Of a DNA stretch of 64,000 nt, positions 28,254 through 37,895 are shown one piece after another. Made by a program: the position numbers and the translations under genes. The stretch spans positions 620,001 through 684,000 of the forward strand of contig NZ_FNPH01000002.1 in assembly GCF_900107255.1 (NCBI RefSeq), written 5' to 3'. This DNA comes from Micromonospora pattaloongensis. GTDB lineage: Bacteria; Actinomycetota; Actinomycetes; Mycobacteriales; Micromonosporaceae. A model generated the notes under the pieces. The model worked only from the letters and a program-made list of their open reading frames with translations. It made no database searches and was not told the origin of the DNA. Each line of letters begins with the position of its first letter. Positions within the stretch are counted from its first letter, which is position 1.

Positions 28254-29387
28254 TCACGATGCGACCTCCGCCGCGGCAAGCTGCCCGCACGCACCGTCGA
28301 TCTCCCGGCCCCGGGTGTCCCGCACGGTTGTCGAGACCCCGGCCTCCCGCAGCCGGCGGACAAACTCCCGCTCGACCGGCTTCGGGCTGGCGTCCCAGCG
28401 GCTGCCCGGAGTCGGGTTGAGCGGGATGAGGTTGACGTGCGCCAGCCGGCCGGCCAGCAGGCGGCCCAGCAGATCCGCGCGCCACGGCTGGTCGTTCACG
28501 TCTCTGATCATCGCGTATTCGATGGACACGCGCCGGCCCGTACGCCCCGCGTAGTCCCACGCGGCGTCCAACACCTCCGCTACCTTCCACCGCTGGTTGA
28601 CCGGCACGAGTTCGTCGCGCAGATCATCATCGGGCGCGTGCAACGACAGCGCAAGGGTCACTGAGAGGTCTTCGTCGGCCAGTCGGCGGATGGCCGGCAC
28701 CAGCCCCACGGTCGAGACCGTGATGTGCCGCTGCGACAGCCCCAGACCCTCCGGGGCCGGCGCGCAGAGCCGCCGGATCGCCGCCACCACCCGGGCGTAG
28801 TTGGCCAGCGGCTCGCCCATGCCCATGAACACCACGTGCGACAGCCGCGGCGGCGCGCCGGCCACCGCGCCGGAGGCGGCCACACCGGCCAGGTAGACCG
28901 CCTGGTCGACGATCTCGGCGGTCGAGAGGTTGCGGGTCAGCCCCGCCTGGCCGGTGGCGCAGAACGGGCAGGCCATGCCGCAGCCGGCCTGGCTGGAGAT
29001 GCAGACCGTGATCCGGTCCGGGTAGCCCATCAGCACGCTCTCGACCAGCGAGCCGTCGTGCAGCCGCCAGAGCGCCTTGCGGGTGGCGCCGTCGTCGCAG
29101 GCCATCTCCCGCACCGGGTTCAGCAGCCGGGGCAGCAGCTGCTCCGCGAGCCGGGCGCGGGTGGCGGCGGGCAGGTCGGTCATCTGCTCCGGATCGCGGA
29201 CCAGTCGGCCGAAGTAGTGGTTGGAGAGCTGCTTGGCCCGGAAGGCGGGCTCTCCGAGCTCGGCGACGAGCGCCTGACGCCCGGCCAGGTCGAGGTCGGC
29301 GAGGTGCCGCGGCGGCATGGCGGCGCGCCGGGCGGCCCCACCGATGGGGGCGTCCGGGCTGGTCGGAATCACGGGGAGGCTCGTCAT
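28254..29387 (-). CDS. rlmN: Dual-specificity 23S rRNA/tRNA adenine C2 methyltransferase
   Basis: Radical SAM enzyme, 377 aa, methylating A2503 of 23S rRNA and A37 of some tRNAs. The cluster motif is C136, C140 and C143 in [10 protein letters not shown]. The conserved C-terminal [14 protein letters not shown] holds the methyl-carrying cysteine. It precedes the DivIVA-like gene and follows cdsA on the same strand, as in mycobacteria. Confidence 0.95.
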   Translation of the reverse strand: MTSLPVIPTSPDAPIGGAARRAAMPPRHLADLDLAGRQALVAELGEPAFRAKQLSNHYFGRLVRDPEQMTDLPAATRARLAEQLLPRLLNPVREMACDDGATRKALWRLHDGSLVESVLMGYPDRITVCISSQAGCGMACPFCATGQAGLTRNLSTAEIVDQAVYLAGVAASGAVAGAPPRLSHVVFMGMGEPLANYARVVAAIRRLCAPAPEGLGLSQRHITVSTVGLVPAIRRLADEDLSVTLALSLHAPDDDLRDELVPVNQRWKVAEVLDAAWDYAGRTGRRVSIEYAMIRDVNDQPWRADLLGRLLAGRLAHVNLIPLNPTPGSRWDASPKPVEREFVRRLREAGVSTTVRDTRGREIDGACGQLAAAEVAS

Positions 29388-29470
29388 AACCTGCCCAGTG
29401 TCCCATGCGTCACGGCGTAACGGCGGTGCGCGGGGACGCGAACGTCAGACACGTCTCAACCCCCGGCGTC

Positions 29471-30679
29471 TCAGCCCACCGGCGCGAGGAGCGCCAGCAG
29501 CAGGTAGGCCGTGGGCAGCGCGAACAGGATCGAGTCGAGTCGGTCCATCAGCCCGCCGTGGCCGGGCAGGAGATCGCTCATGTCCTTGATGCCGAGGTCC
29601 CGCTTGATCATCGATTCGCCGAGGTCACCGAGGACCGCCGCTACCGACACCGCCAGCCCGAACAACGCCCCCCACCAGGGGGCGACGTCCAGCAGCAGCC
29701 AGAGCAGGAGCGCGCTGCCGAGCGCTGCGGCGACCAGCGACCCGCCGAAGCCCTCCCAGGACTTCTTCGGGCTCACCGACGGCGCCATCGGATGCCTGCC
29801 GTAGAAGACGCCGGCGGCGTACCCGCCGGTGTCGGAGAGCACCACGGCCGCCAGGGTCACCAGGATCCGCAGGTCACCGTCGGGCTGCACGGCGAGCAGC
29901 GCGGCGAAGCCGGCGAGGAACGGCACGTAGACGGCGATCAGCGTGGCCGCCGAGATGTCCCGCTGGTAGCGCGCCGGACCGTCGCCGAGGCGCCAGACCA
30001 GGCAGGCGAGCACGGTGACGATGAGGCCCAGCGACAGCGCATCCGGCCCGGCCCACCAGGCCATCCCGAGCATCACCACACCGCCGCCGAGCAGCGGCAC
30101 CAGCGGCGGCTGAGCGCCCTTGGCGCGTACCGCCCGGGCCATCTCCCAGATACCGATGGAGACGGCGGCCACGAGCACCGCGAGGAACGCCGGCGGCCAG
30201 AAGAAGAGCGAGCCGAGGATGAGCGCGACGAGGGCGACCCCGACGCCGATCGCGGCCGGCAGGTTCCGGCCGGCCCGGCTCGGCGTCGACCCCTTGTCGG
30301 CGCCGTTCGGCCCCGCAGACCGATCCGCGTCGGTCGGCTGCGCCTGGTCGTCGGCCGCGCGCGGCTGGTCGTGGTCCGCCCGGCGGTGCCGGGAGGCGCG
30401 CCGCCGGCCGGGCGCGCGCCGGGCCGGCGGTGCCGGGTCCGCGTCGAGCAGCGGCCACCCGGCCGTCTCCGCCTCCGCCAGCCCGCCGGGGACGTCGACG
30501 GCGCGGGGATGCGGGGTGGCACCGGCGCCGGGAGGGAAGCTGTCCCGGCCGGTGCCGGGGTACGGGGCGTCGGCGTCGTAGCCGCGGTGCGGCGGGTACG
30601 GATCGGGCGCGGCACCGCCGTGCCGCGCCCCGGGCCGAACGTCGCGCTTCTGGCCGCCGTAGGGGTCGGGGTAGGACAT
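29471..30679 (-). CDS. cdsA: Phosphatidate cytidylyltransferase
   Basis: Makes CDP-diacylglycerol for phospholipid synthesis; 402 aa. The signature SDTGGYAAGVFYGRHPMAP followed by SPKKSWEGFGG and roughly eight membrane helices occupy residues 130-402. The first 130 residues are an unusually long, charged, Gly/Pro/Arg-rich extension with no recognised domain. The ATG shares one base with the frr stop (TGATG). Confidence 0.94.
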   Translation of the reverse strand: MSYPDPYGGQKRDVRPGARHGGAAPDPYPPHRGYDADAPYPGTGRDSFPPGAGATPHPRAVDVPGGLAEAETAGWPLLDADPAPPARRAPGRRRASRHRRADHDQPRAADDQAQPTDADRSAGPNGADKGSTPSRAGRNLPAAIGVGVALVALILGSLFFWPPAFLAVLVAAVSIGIWEMARAVRAKGAQPPLVPLLGGGVVMLGMAWWAGPDALSLGLIVTVLACLVWRLGDGPARYQRDISAATLIAVYVPFLAGFAALLAVQPDGDLRILVTLAAVVLSDTGGYAAGVFYGRHPMAPSVSPKKSWEGFGGSLVAAALGSALLLWLLLDVAPWWGALFGLAVSVAAVLGDLGESMIKRDLGIKDMSDLLPGHGGLMDRLDSILFALPTAYLLLALLAPVG

Positions 30680-31236
30680 CAGACCTCTAGCAGCTCGTTT
30701 TCCTTGTGCTTAACCAGGTCGTCGATGGTCGCCACGTACCGGTGGGTGAGGTCGTCGAGCTCCTTCTCGGCCCGCCGCCCCTCGTCCTCGCCGGCCTCGC
30801 CGTCCTTGACGATGCGGTCCAGCTCTTCCTTGGCGCGCCGCCGCACGTTGCGGATCGCGACCTTGGCCTCCTCGCCCTTCCCGCGGGCCACCTTGATCAT
30901 GTCCCGCCGCCGCTCCTCGGTCATCTGCGGCAGCAGGATGCGCAGCTGGTTGCCCTCGTTGTTCGGGTTCACCCCGAGGTCCGAGTCCCGGATCGCCTTC
31001 TCCATCGCCGCGAGCTGCGAGGCGTCGTACGGCTTGATGATCGCCATCCGCGGCTCGGGCACGCCGACGGAGGCCATCTGGGTGAGCGGGGTGGGGGTGC
31101 CGTAGTAGTCGATGATGACCTTGGAGAACATCGCCGGGGTCGCGCGACCGGTGCGGATCGCGGCGAACTCCTCCTTGGCGTGTTCGACCGCGCGATCCAT
31201 CTTCTCTTCGGCCTCAAGCAGCGTGTCATCGATCAC
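30679..31236 (-). CDS. frr: Ribosome recycling factor
   Basis: 185 aa, the usual length, splitting post-termination ribosomes with EF-G. It has the family N-terminus ([20 protein letters not shown]), [16 protein letters not shown], and the helical C-terminus ending HKENELLEV. The start is GTG 31236. It is coupled to cdsA downstream and preceded by 239 bases after pyrH. Confidence 0.96.
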   Translation of the reverse strand: MIDDTLLEAEEKMDRAVEHAKEEFAAIRTGRATPAMFSKVIIDYYGTPTPLTQMASVGVPEPRMAIIKPYDASQLAAMEKAIRDSDLGVNPNNEGNQLRILLPQMTEERRRDMIKVARGKGEEAKVAIRNVRRRAKEELDRIVKDGEAGEDEGRRAEKELDDLTHRYVATIDDLVKHKENELLEV

Positions 31237-31475
31237 CTGCTCCGTCGCCTCCTTCTGATGCCTCGTTGTCCCAAAACTGGGCCGGTGGCCGGGCCCTGCA
31301 CGGGTCCGGCCGGTTCTGCTCGATGGTCACGCTCGTGCCGCGCCGGCACCGACGACGCCGTCACCGGGCCCGCTGCCGCTGATCCGGCACGACGCATGCC
31401 GCGCCCCGTCGGACGGTGACGCCCGTCGCGTCGGCAACCCCGACGCCGACGCCGCGTTCCGTCCGATGGTCACGG

Positions 31476-32243
31476 TTACGCCGTGATCAACGTCCCGATG
31501 CGCTCGCCCCCGACGGCCCGGACGATAGTGTCGTCGCCCTCCGCGCCGAACACCAGCATGGGGAGCCCGTTTTCCATGCACAAGCTGAACGCCGCCGCGT
31601 CGGCGACCCGCAGGCCCCGGCGGAGCGCCTCGGAGAACGTGATGGAGTCAAGCTTGCGGGCGTCGGGATCGACGCGGGGGTCCGCGGTGTAGACGGCGTC
31701 CACCCCGTTCTTGCTCATCAGCACCACGTCGGCGTGGATCTCCAGCGCCCGCTGGGCGGCCACGGTGTCGGTGGAGAAGAACGGCATGCCGGCGCCGGCC
31801 CCGAAGATCACCACGCGGCCCTTCTCGAGGTGCCGGATCGCGCGCAGCGGGATGTACGGCTCGGCGACCTGCGCCATCGTGATCGCGCTCTGCACGCGCG
31901 TCTCGATGCCCTCCTTCTCCAGGAAGTCCTGCAGGGCCAGGCAGTTCATGACGGTGCCGAGCATCCCCATGTAGTCGGCGCGCGCCCGGTCCATGCCGCG
32001 CTTCTGCAGCTCCGCGCCGCGGAAGAAGTTGCCACCGCCCACGACCACCGAGACCTGGATCCCGCGCCGGACCACCGTCGCGATCTGCCGGGCGATCGCC
32101 TGGACGACGTCGGGCGAGACGCCGATCGCCCCGCCGCCGAAGACCTCGCCGGAGAGCTTGAGCACCACCCGCCGGGCCCGCCCCGGAGGCGGCGCGGTCG
32201 GATCGTCCGCCGCCACGGTCTGGTCGCTCATCACCTGCGTCAT
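31476..32243 (-). CDS. pyrH: UMP kinase
   Basis: Phosphorylates UMP to UDP; 255 aa, amino-acid kinase fold. The phosphate-binding loop [13 protein letters not shown], the [11 protein letters not shown] motif and the C-terminal [12 protein letters not shown] are visible. The ATG 32243 has GGGAGG seven bases upstream; a second ATG four codons later is weaker. The 25-residue hydrophilic N-terminal extension is typical of actinobacterial PyrH. Confidence 0.95.
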   Translation of the reverse strand: MTQVMSDQTVAADDPTAPPPGRARRVVLKLSGEVFGGGAIGVSPDVVQAIARQIATVVRRGIQVSVVVGGGNFFRGAELQKRGMDRARADYMGMLGTVMNCLALQDFLEKEGIETRVQSAITMAQVAEPYIPLRAIRHLEKGRVVIFGAGAGMPFFSTDTVAAQRALEIHADVVLMSKNGVDAVYTADPRVDPDARKLDSITFSEALRRGLRVADAAAFSLCMENGLPMLVFGAEGDDTIVRAVGGERIGTLITA

Positions 32244-32296
32244 CCGACCCGCCTCCCCTCGGCGGGCACGCCCGCCGCCCAGCTCACACTATGGAA

Positions 32297-32340
32297 CGAG
32301 GAGGCCGCGGTACGTGTCACGTACACCTGCGGCCTCCTCG
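32297..32340 (-). terminator. Terminator hairpin after tsf
   Basis: A 12-base outer stem (32297-32308 with 32329-32340) enclosing a second short palindrome GTACGT-GTC-ACGTAC. It lies between the tsf stop and the pyrH start on the minus strand, so the rpsB-tsf message probably ends here and pyrH has its own promoter. Confidence 0.75.
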
Positions 32341-32400
32341 GATGGTCCTAGCCCGGTCGGCTCGGCGCCGCGACGGGCGCCGAGCCGTACAGCGTTGACG

Positions 32401-33231
32401 TCAGGCCTGGCCGACCTCGAAGCGGGCGAACCGGGTGACGTTGATGCCCGCCTCGGCGAGTACCTGCTTGACCGACTTCTTGTTGTCGGCCACCGACGCC
32501 TGCTCCAGCAGGACGTAGTCCTTGAAGAAGGCGTTCACCCGACCCTCGACGATCTTGGGCATGGCCGCCTCCGGCTTGCCCTCCTCGCGAGCGGTCTGCT
32601 CGGCGATCCGGCGCTCCGACTCGACGATGTCGGCCGGGACCTCGTCGCGGGTGACGTACTTCGGCCGCATCGCGGCGATCTGCATCGCGACCGCGCGCGC
32701 GTCGGTGTCGGCCGCCTCGTCGGACTTGCCGGTGTACTCGACCAGGACACCGACCTGCGGCGGCAGGTCCTGGCTCTTGCGGTGCAGGTAGACCGCGACG
32801 GTGCCGTCGAGAACCGCGAAGCGGTTGAGGACCAGCTTCTCGCCGATCTTCGCCGACTGCTCCTGAATGACGTCGGCCACGATGCGGCCGTCGGCGAGCG
32901 TCGAGGCGAGCAGCGCCTCCGCGTCGGCGACGTTGGCCTGCGCGCCGTGCTCGACGAGCTGCTGGGCCAGCGCGACGAAGTCGGCGTTCTTGGCGACGAA
33001 GTCGGTCTCGCAGTTGAGCTCGAGCAGCGCGTTGCCGGAGTGCGCGACCAGGCCGTTGGCGGCGGTGCGACCGGCGCGCTTGCCGACGTCCTTGGCGCCC
33101 TTGACGCGCAGGATCTCGACGGCCTTGTCGAAGTCGCCCTCGGCCTCCGTAAGCGCCTTCTTGCAGTCCATCATGCCGGCCCCGGTGAGGTCCCGGAGCT
33201 TCTTGACGTCCGCGGCGGTGAAGTTGGACAT
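32401..33231 (-). CDS. tsf: Translation elongation factor Ts
   Basis: Nucleotide exchange factor for EF-Tu; 276 aa. The N-terminal UBA-like region ([19 protein letters not shown]) and the EF-Ts signature [12 protein letters not shown] are intact. It follows rpsB on the same strand with a 137-base spacer containing a strong hairpin. Confidence 0.97.
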   Translation of the reverse strand: MSNFTAADVKKLRDLTGAGMMDCKKALTEAEGDFDKAVEILRVKGAKDVGKRAGRTAANGLVAHSGNALLELNCETDFVAKNADFVALAQQLVEHGAQANVADAEALLASTLADGRIVADVIQEQSAKIGEKLVLNRFAVLDGTVAVYLHRKSQDLPPQVGVLVEYTGKSDEAADTDARAVAMQIAAMRPKYVTRDEVPADIVESERRIAEQTAREEGKPEAAMPKIVEGRVNAFFKDYVLLEQASVADNKKSVKQVLAEAGINVTRFARFEVGQA

Positions 33232-33315
33232 GACTCTCTCTTCGCTGAGTGGGCGGCTGGTTGGGTGGTCTTCAGGGGATACCCCGGATCGGGATCCCCC
33301 GTGCCTCGTGCTGGC

Positions 33316-33360
33316 CGCGGTATCCGCCGGTCGACGCTGCGCCGGCCGGCGGATACCGCG
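33316..33360 (-). terminator. Hairpin between rpsB and tsf
   Basis: A 15-base perfect stem (33316-33330 with 33346-33360) with a 15-base loop, starting eight bases after the rpsB stop. It may reduce read-through so that S2 and EF-Ts are made in different amounts, or protect the rpsB 3' end. No U-tract follows, as is usual in actinomycetes. Confidence 0.6.
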
Positions 33361-33368
33361 TCACGAGA

Positions 33369-34196
33369 TCACTCCGCGGCGGCCGCCGCCGGCTCCGTGG
33401 TCTTCTTCTCCGGGCCCTCGAGCAGCTCGCGCTCCCACTCGGCCAGCGGCTCGTCGCTGCCGACCACACCCGGCTCCGGCTTCTCGTCGGCGCCGCGCTG
33501 CTTGCCCGAGCGGGCGATCAGGCCGTCGGCCACCGCCGCCGCCACGACCTTGGTCAGCAGCTCGGCGGAGCGGATCGCGTCGTCGTTGCCCGGGATCGGG
33601 AAGTCGACCTCGTCGGGGTCGCAGTTGGTGTCCAGCACGGCGATGACCGGAATGCCCAGCTTGCGCGCCTCGTCGACCGCGATGTGCTCCTTCTTGGTGT
33701 CGACCACCCAGATCGCCGCCGGCACCTTCTGCATGTCGCGGAGGCCGCCCAGCGTGCGGGTCAGCTTCTCCTTCTCACGCGACAGCTGCAGGGTCTCCTT
33801 CTTGGTGTAGCCCGCCGCGGTGCCGCTGAGGTCGCCCAGCGCCTCCAGCTCCTTCATCCGCTGCAGCCGCTTGTAGACCGTCTGGAAGTTGGTCAGCATG
33901 CCGCCGAGCCAGCGGTGGTTGACGTACGGCTGGCCGACGCGGGTCGCCTGCTCGGCGATCGCCTCCTGGGCCTGCTTCTTGGTCCCGACGAACAGGATCG
34001 AACCGCCCTCGGCGACGGTGTTGCGAACGAACCCGTACGCCTTCTCGATGTAGTCGAGGGTCTGGCGCAGGTCGATGATGTAGATGCCGTTGCGCTCGGT
34101 GAAGATGAAGCGCTTCATCTTCGGGTTCCAGCGCCGGGTCTGGTGCCCGAAGTGCACGCCGCTCTCGAGCAGCTGGCGCATGGTTACGACGGCCAT
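33369..34196 (-). CDS. rpsB: 30S ribosomal protein S2
   Basis: 275 aa from ATG 34196; the frame extends upstream but the conserved start is [20 protein letters not shown]. Signatures [25 protein letters not shown] and [14 protein letters not shown] are present. A Glu/Ala-rich acidic tail of about 40 residues ([13 protein letters not shown]) ends the protein. Confidence 0.97.
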   Translation of the reverse strand: MAVVTMRQLLESGVHFGHQTRRWNPKMKRFIFTERNGIYIIDLRQTLDYIEKAYGFVRNTVAEGGSILFVGTKKQAQEAIAEQATRVGQPYVNHRWLGGMLTNFQTVYKRLQRMKELEALGDLSGTAAGYTKKETLQLSREKEKLTRTLGGLRDMQKVPAAIWVVDTKKEHIAVDEARKLGIPVIAVLDTNCDPDEVDFPIPGNDDAIRSAELLTKVVAAAVADGLIARSGKQRGADEKPEPGVVGSDEPLAEWERELLEGPEKKTTEPAAAAAE

Positions 34197-34679
34197 GGTG
34201 GGGTACTCCCTTTTGTCCCTGGTTGTCCAGCCCGTCCGGTCGGTCGGGCTCCTGGTGCCCGGTCGCCGGCCATGGAGGGCCCGATCATGATCGGGACCAG
34301 GGAGGCCGTCGCCCCACGGAAGGCCGCGGGGAAGGCACGCGAGGTCGACCGCAGAGGCGGTCGCCAGTTGCCCAGTGTACGCCCCACCGCACCCCCCATC
34401 ACGCCAGCCCACCCGCCGCCCCCGACCTGCCCCACCACGGACGCCCCCACCAATCGCGGAGCGGTGCGCAGGAGTGGATCCTCAGCCGTGTGACGCCGTC
34501 CCCGATCGGCCCGGACGTCCTCGATCGGCCCGACCGGGCGCTTCGGAACCGGCGGCTCCCGGACGCGGCAGCTAGCACACCCGGACCATGATCGGTCGGC
34601 CGTCCACAGCGGGTCCGGTTGTCCACATGTCGATCAAGGTGGGCTTCCGGGCCGGGGCGCCCGGCGCGACGGTCGTGGC
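34197..34679. other. Divergent intergenic region rpsB/yraN
   Basis: This is 483 bases with no supported gene. It should hold the rpsB-tsf promoter (minus) and the yraN-comM-dprA promoter (plus). It includes a perfect palindrome at 34280-34295 and two direct CGATCGGCCCG repeats near 34502 and 34520. I cannot assign a clear -35/-10 pair. Confidence 0.6.
34280..34295. promoter_or_regulatory. 16-base perfect palindrome upstream of rpsB
   Basis: CCCGATCATGATCGGG, 84 bases before the rpsB start codon. It could be a dimer-binding site or a leader hairpin in the rpsB message. No regulator is suggested by the sequence. Confidence 0.4.
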
Positions 34680-35039
34680 ATGACTTTGGCGAGACAGGCG
34701 GTCGGCGCGTACGGCGAGCGGTGCGCCGTGCAACACCTGGCCGCGGCGGGACTACGGATCGTGGCGCGCAACTGGCGGTGCCCGCAGGGCGAGATCGACA
34801 TCATCGCCTGGGACGGCGACGTCGCGGTCTTCTGCGAGGTGAAGACGCGACGCGGCGGCGCGTACGGCCCACCGGCCGCGGCCGTCGTGCCGAGCAAGGC
34901 GCGCCGGATCCGACAACTCGCCGCCCGCTGGCTCACGACCACCGGCGCCCACCCCCGCGAGGTCCGCTTCGACGTCGTGGCCGTGCTGCCCGCCCGCCGG
35001 GGCGCGGCCCGGATCGAGCACATCCGCGGAGCGTTCTGA
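34680..35039 (+). CDS. yraN: YraN family protein (UPF0102, nuclease-like fold)
   Basis: 119 aa with the family pattern GERCAVQHLAAAGL, then GEIDIIAWDGD and VFCEVKTRRGGAYG. The E-(x)D-(x)ExK arrangement resembles a PD-(D/E)xK nuclease core. It begins the yraN-comM-dprA cluster conserved across actinobacteria. The precise role is unknown. Confidence 0.9.
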   Translation: MTLARQAVGAYGERCAVQHLAAAGLRIVARNWRCPQGEIDIIAWDGDVAVFCEVKTRRGGAYGPPAAAVVPSKARRIRQLAARWLTTTGAHPREVRFDVVAVLPARRGAARIEHIRGAF

Positions 35040-35096
35040 CATGCCCGGACGGGTGCGCGTGACGCGACCGGATCGCCGGGCGGCGGGGGCGCGGCG

Positions 35097-36614
35097 ATGA
35101 GTTACGCGAAGGTGCTCTGCGTCGGGCTCGTCGGGGTGACCGGGCACCTGGTCGAGGTCGAGGCGGACCTGGCGGCCGGCCTGCCCGCCGTGGCGCTCTC
35201 CGGGCTGCCCGACACCGCGCTCAACGAAGCCCGCGACCGGGTCCGCGCGGCGGTCGTCAACTCCGGCCAGAGCTGGCCCAACCGACGGATAACCGTCAAC
35301 CTGCTGCCCGCGACGCTGCCGAAGTTCGGCTCCGGTTTCGATCTCGCGATCGCCGCGGCGCTGCTCGGCAGCGCCGGCGAGCTGCCCCTCGCCCCGCTCG
35401 ACGGCGTGGTCATCCTCGGCGAACTCGGGCTGGACGGCACCGTCCGGCCGGTACGCGGGGTGCTGCCGATGGTCGTGGCGGCCGCGCGGGCCGGGATCAC
35501 CCGCGTGGTGGTGCCGCTGCCCAACGCGCGGGAGGCCGCGGTCGTGCCCGGCGTCCGGGTGAAGGCCGTCGACACCCTGCACCGGCTCGTGGCGTTCGTC
35601 CGGGACGGCGGCCGGCTGCTCGACCCGCCGCCCCCGGCCCCGCCGGGGACCGCAGACGGGCCCGACCTCGCCGACGTGGCCGGGCAGGAGCTCGGTCGGC
35701 GCGCGCTGGAGGTGGCCGCGGCCGGCGGACACCACGTCGCGCTGCTGGGGCCGCCGGGCGCCGGCAAGACGATGCTGGCCGAACGGCTGCCCTCGATCCT
35801 GCCGGAGCTCGACGATCCGATGGCCCTGGAGGTCACCGCCCTGCACTCCATCGCCGGCGCGCTGCCGCCCGGCGGTCAGCTGGTGCGACGGCCGCCGTTC
35901 CAGGCGCCCCACCACACCGCCACCGTCCCGTCGCTGGTCGGCGGCGGGACGGGACTCGCCCGCCCGGGCGCGGTCTCGCTCGCGCACCACGGCGTGCTCT
36001 TTCTCGACGAGGCGCCCGAGTTCAACGCCCGCGCCCTCGACGCGCTGCGCCAACCGCTCGAGGAGGGGCGCGTGCTGCTGACGCGGACGCGGGGCGCCAC
36101 GGAGTATCCGGCGCGGGTGCAGCTGGTGCTCGCCGCCAACCCCTGCCCGTGCGCCAAGCCCGCCGGCGACACCGCCTGCGAGTGCAGCCCGCTGACCCGC
36201 CGCCGCTACCTGGGGCGGATCTCGGGACCGCTGCTCGACCGCATCGACGTGCAGGTCACGCTCACCCCGCTGCGCGCCGCCGAGCTGATGGCCGCCGACG
36301 CGCCGGCCGAGCCCTCCGCGCCGGTCGCCGCACGGGTCGCCGCGGCCCGCGCCGCAGCCGCGGCCCGGTGGCGCGCGCACGGATGGCGGGTCAACGCGGG
36401 GGTGCCGGGCCCGGAGCTGCGTCGGCCGCCGTGGCGGCTGCCGGCCGCCGACACCCAGGCGCTGCGGCGACGACTGGACAGCGGCGCGCTGTCGGCGCGG
36501 GGCTTCGACCGGATCATCCGGATGGCCTGGACGATCGCGGACCTGGACGGGCGGCACCGCCCCGACGGATCCGACGTCGACGAGGCGGTGCAGTTGCGGA
36601 CCGGACAGTGCTGA
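35097..36614 (+). CDS. comM: YifB/ComM family Mg-chelatase-like AAA+ ATPase
   Basis: 505 aa. An N-terminal Lon-protease-like S5 fold (about 1-170) precedes an AAA+ domain with Walker A GPPGAGKTM and Walker B VLFLDEAPEF. The cysteine-rich segment NPCPCAKPAGDTACECS before the C-terminal domain is typical. In naturally transformable bacteria ComM is a helicase that promotes branch migration during recombination. The neighbouring dprA supports a DNA-uptake or recombination role. Confidence 0.93.
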   Translation: MSYAKVLCVGLVGVTGHLVEVEADLAAGLPAVALSGLPDTALNEARDRVRAAVVNSGQSWPNRRITVNLLPATLPKFGSGFDLAIAAALLGSAGELPLAPLDGVVILGELGLDGTVRPVRGVLPMVVAAARAGITRVVVPLPNAREAAVVPGVRVKAVDTLHRLVAFVRDGGRLLDPPPPAPPGTADGPDLADVAGQELGRRALEVAAAGGHHVALLGPPGAGKTMLAERLPSILPELDDPMALEVTALHSIAGALPPGGQLVRRPPFQAPHHTATVPSLVGGGTGLARPGAVSLAHHGVLFLDEAPEFNARALDALRQPLEEGRVLLTRTRGATEYPARVQLVLAANPCPCAKPAGDTACECSPLTRRRYLGRISGPLLDRIDVQVTLTPLRAAELMAADAPAEPSAPVAARVAAARAAAAARWRAHGWRVNAGVPGPELRRPPWRLPAADTQALRRRLDSGALSARGFDRIIRMAWTIADLDGRHRPDGSDVDEAVQLRTGQC

Positions 36615-36630
36615 CGAACGGAGAGCGGCG

Positions 36631-37827
36631 ATGACCGATGGGGACGAACAACGGCTGGCACGGGTCGCGCTGACCTGGCTCACCGAGCCCGGCACCCGGG
36701 CCGTGCACCGGCTGGTCGACGGCGTCGGACCGACCGGGGCGCTGCAGCGGCTGATCCGCGGCGACGTGCCGGACCAGACGCTGCGTTCGGCGATCGCCGC
36801 GCGGCTGACGGCCGGCGACCCGTACGCCGTCGCGGAGGCGGCGTTGGCGCGGGCCGACCGGCTGGGAGCGCGGGTCGTCATCCCGGAGGACGAGGAGTGG
36901 CCGAGCCCGGTCGACGCGCTGACGAGGCTGGCCGTGTCCAACCCGCAGCGGAAGGTCGACCGGGAGACAGCTCCGCCGTTGTGCCTCTGGGCGCGTGGTG
37001 GGTGGCCGGTCGGCGAGGCGCTGGAGCGTTCCGTCGCGGTGGTCGGCTCCCGAGCCGCGACCTCGTACGGCGTCCACATCGCGACCGAGTTGTCCTACGG
37101 GCTCGCGGAGCGGGAGTGGACGGTGGTCTCGGGCGGCGCGTACGGCATCGACGCGGCGGCGCACCGTGGCGCGCTGACCGCCGGGGGCGTGACCGTGGCG
37201 GTGCTGGCGTGCGGACTGGACCGCCCGTACCCGGTGAGCAACACCGCGCTCTTCCAGCAGATCGCCGATACCGGCCTGCTGCTGAGCGAATGGCCGCCGG
37301 GCGCTGAGCCGCTGCGGCACCGCTTCCTGATCCGTAACCGGGTGATCGCGGCCGCCACCCGCGGCACCGTGCTCGTGGAGGCGGCGGCCCGCAGCGGCGC
37401 CACCCAGACGCTGCGGCGGGCGCTCGCGGTCGGCCGTCGGGCGATGGTGGTGCCCGGACCGGTCACCTCCGCGATGTCCGTCGGCGCCCATGAGCTGCTC
37501 CGCGACGAGGAGGACGCCCGGCTGGTCACCGGGGTTCCGCACGTGCTGGAGGAGATCGGCCGGATCGGGGCCGACCTCGCTCCGCCGGCCCGCGGTCCGC
37601 AGCGCCCGCGCGATCAGCTGGACGACGATGCCGCCCGGGTTTTGGAGGCGGTGCCCGGGCGGGGCTTCATCGGCCCGGACTCACTCGCGGCGCGGGCCGG
37701 GGTGGACGTCCGGACCGCGCTGCGCAAGCTCTCGCTATTGGAGAGTCTCGGCCTGCTGCTGCGCCGCGACGGCGCGTACGCGCTGCGGCCGACACCGCGC
37801 ACGGCGGCGAAGCCGGGGTCGGAATGA
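36631..37827 (+). CDS. dprA: DNA-processing protein DprA
   Basis: 398 aa, loading RecA on incoming single-stranded DNA. The Rossmann-like core shows VVGSRAATSYG, SGGAYGIDAAAHRGAL and PLRHRFLIRNRVIAAAT. A C-terminal winged helix begins around residue 330 (AARAGVDVRTALRKL). It sits 16 bases after comM, with GGAGAGCG as ribosome site. Confidence 0.93.
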   Translation: MTDGDEQRLARVALTWLTEPGTRAVHRLVDGVGPTGALQRLIRGDVPDQTLRSAIAARLTAGDPYAVAEAALARADRLGARVVIPEDEEWPSPVDALTRLAVSNPQRKVDRETAPPLCLWARGGWPVGEALERSVAVVGSRAATSYGVHIATELSYGLAEREWTVVSGGAYGIDAAAHRGALTAGGVTVAVLACGLDRPYPVSNTALFQQIADTGLLLSEWPPGAEPLRHRFLIRNRVIAAATRGTVLVEAAARSGATQTLRRALAVGRRAMVVPGPVTSAMSVGAHELLRDEEDARLVTGVPHVLEEIGRIGADLAPPARGPQRPRDQLDDDAARVLEAVPGRGFIGPDSLAARAGVDVRTALRKLSLLESLGLLLRRDGAYALRPTPRTAAKPGSE

Positions 37828-37895
37828 GAGAAGCGACTCACCCGTTCGAGGGCAAATAAGTAATCGATCGATCACCTACGGTACCGTTCGCCATC

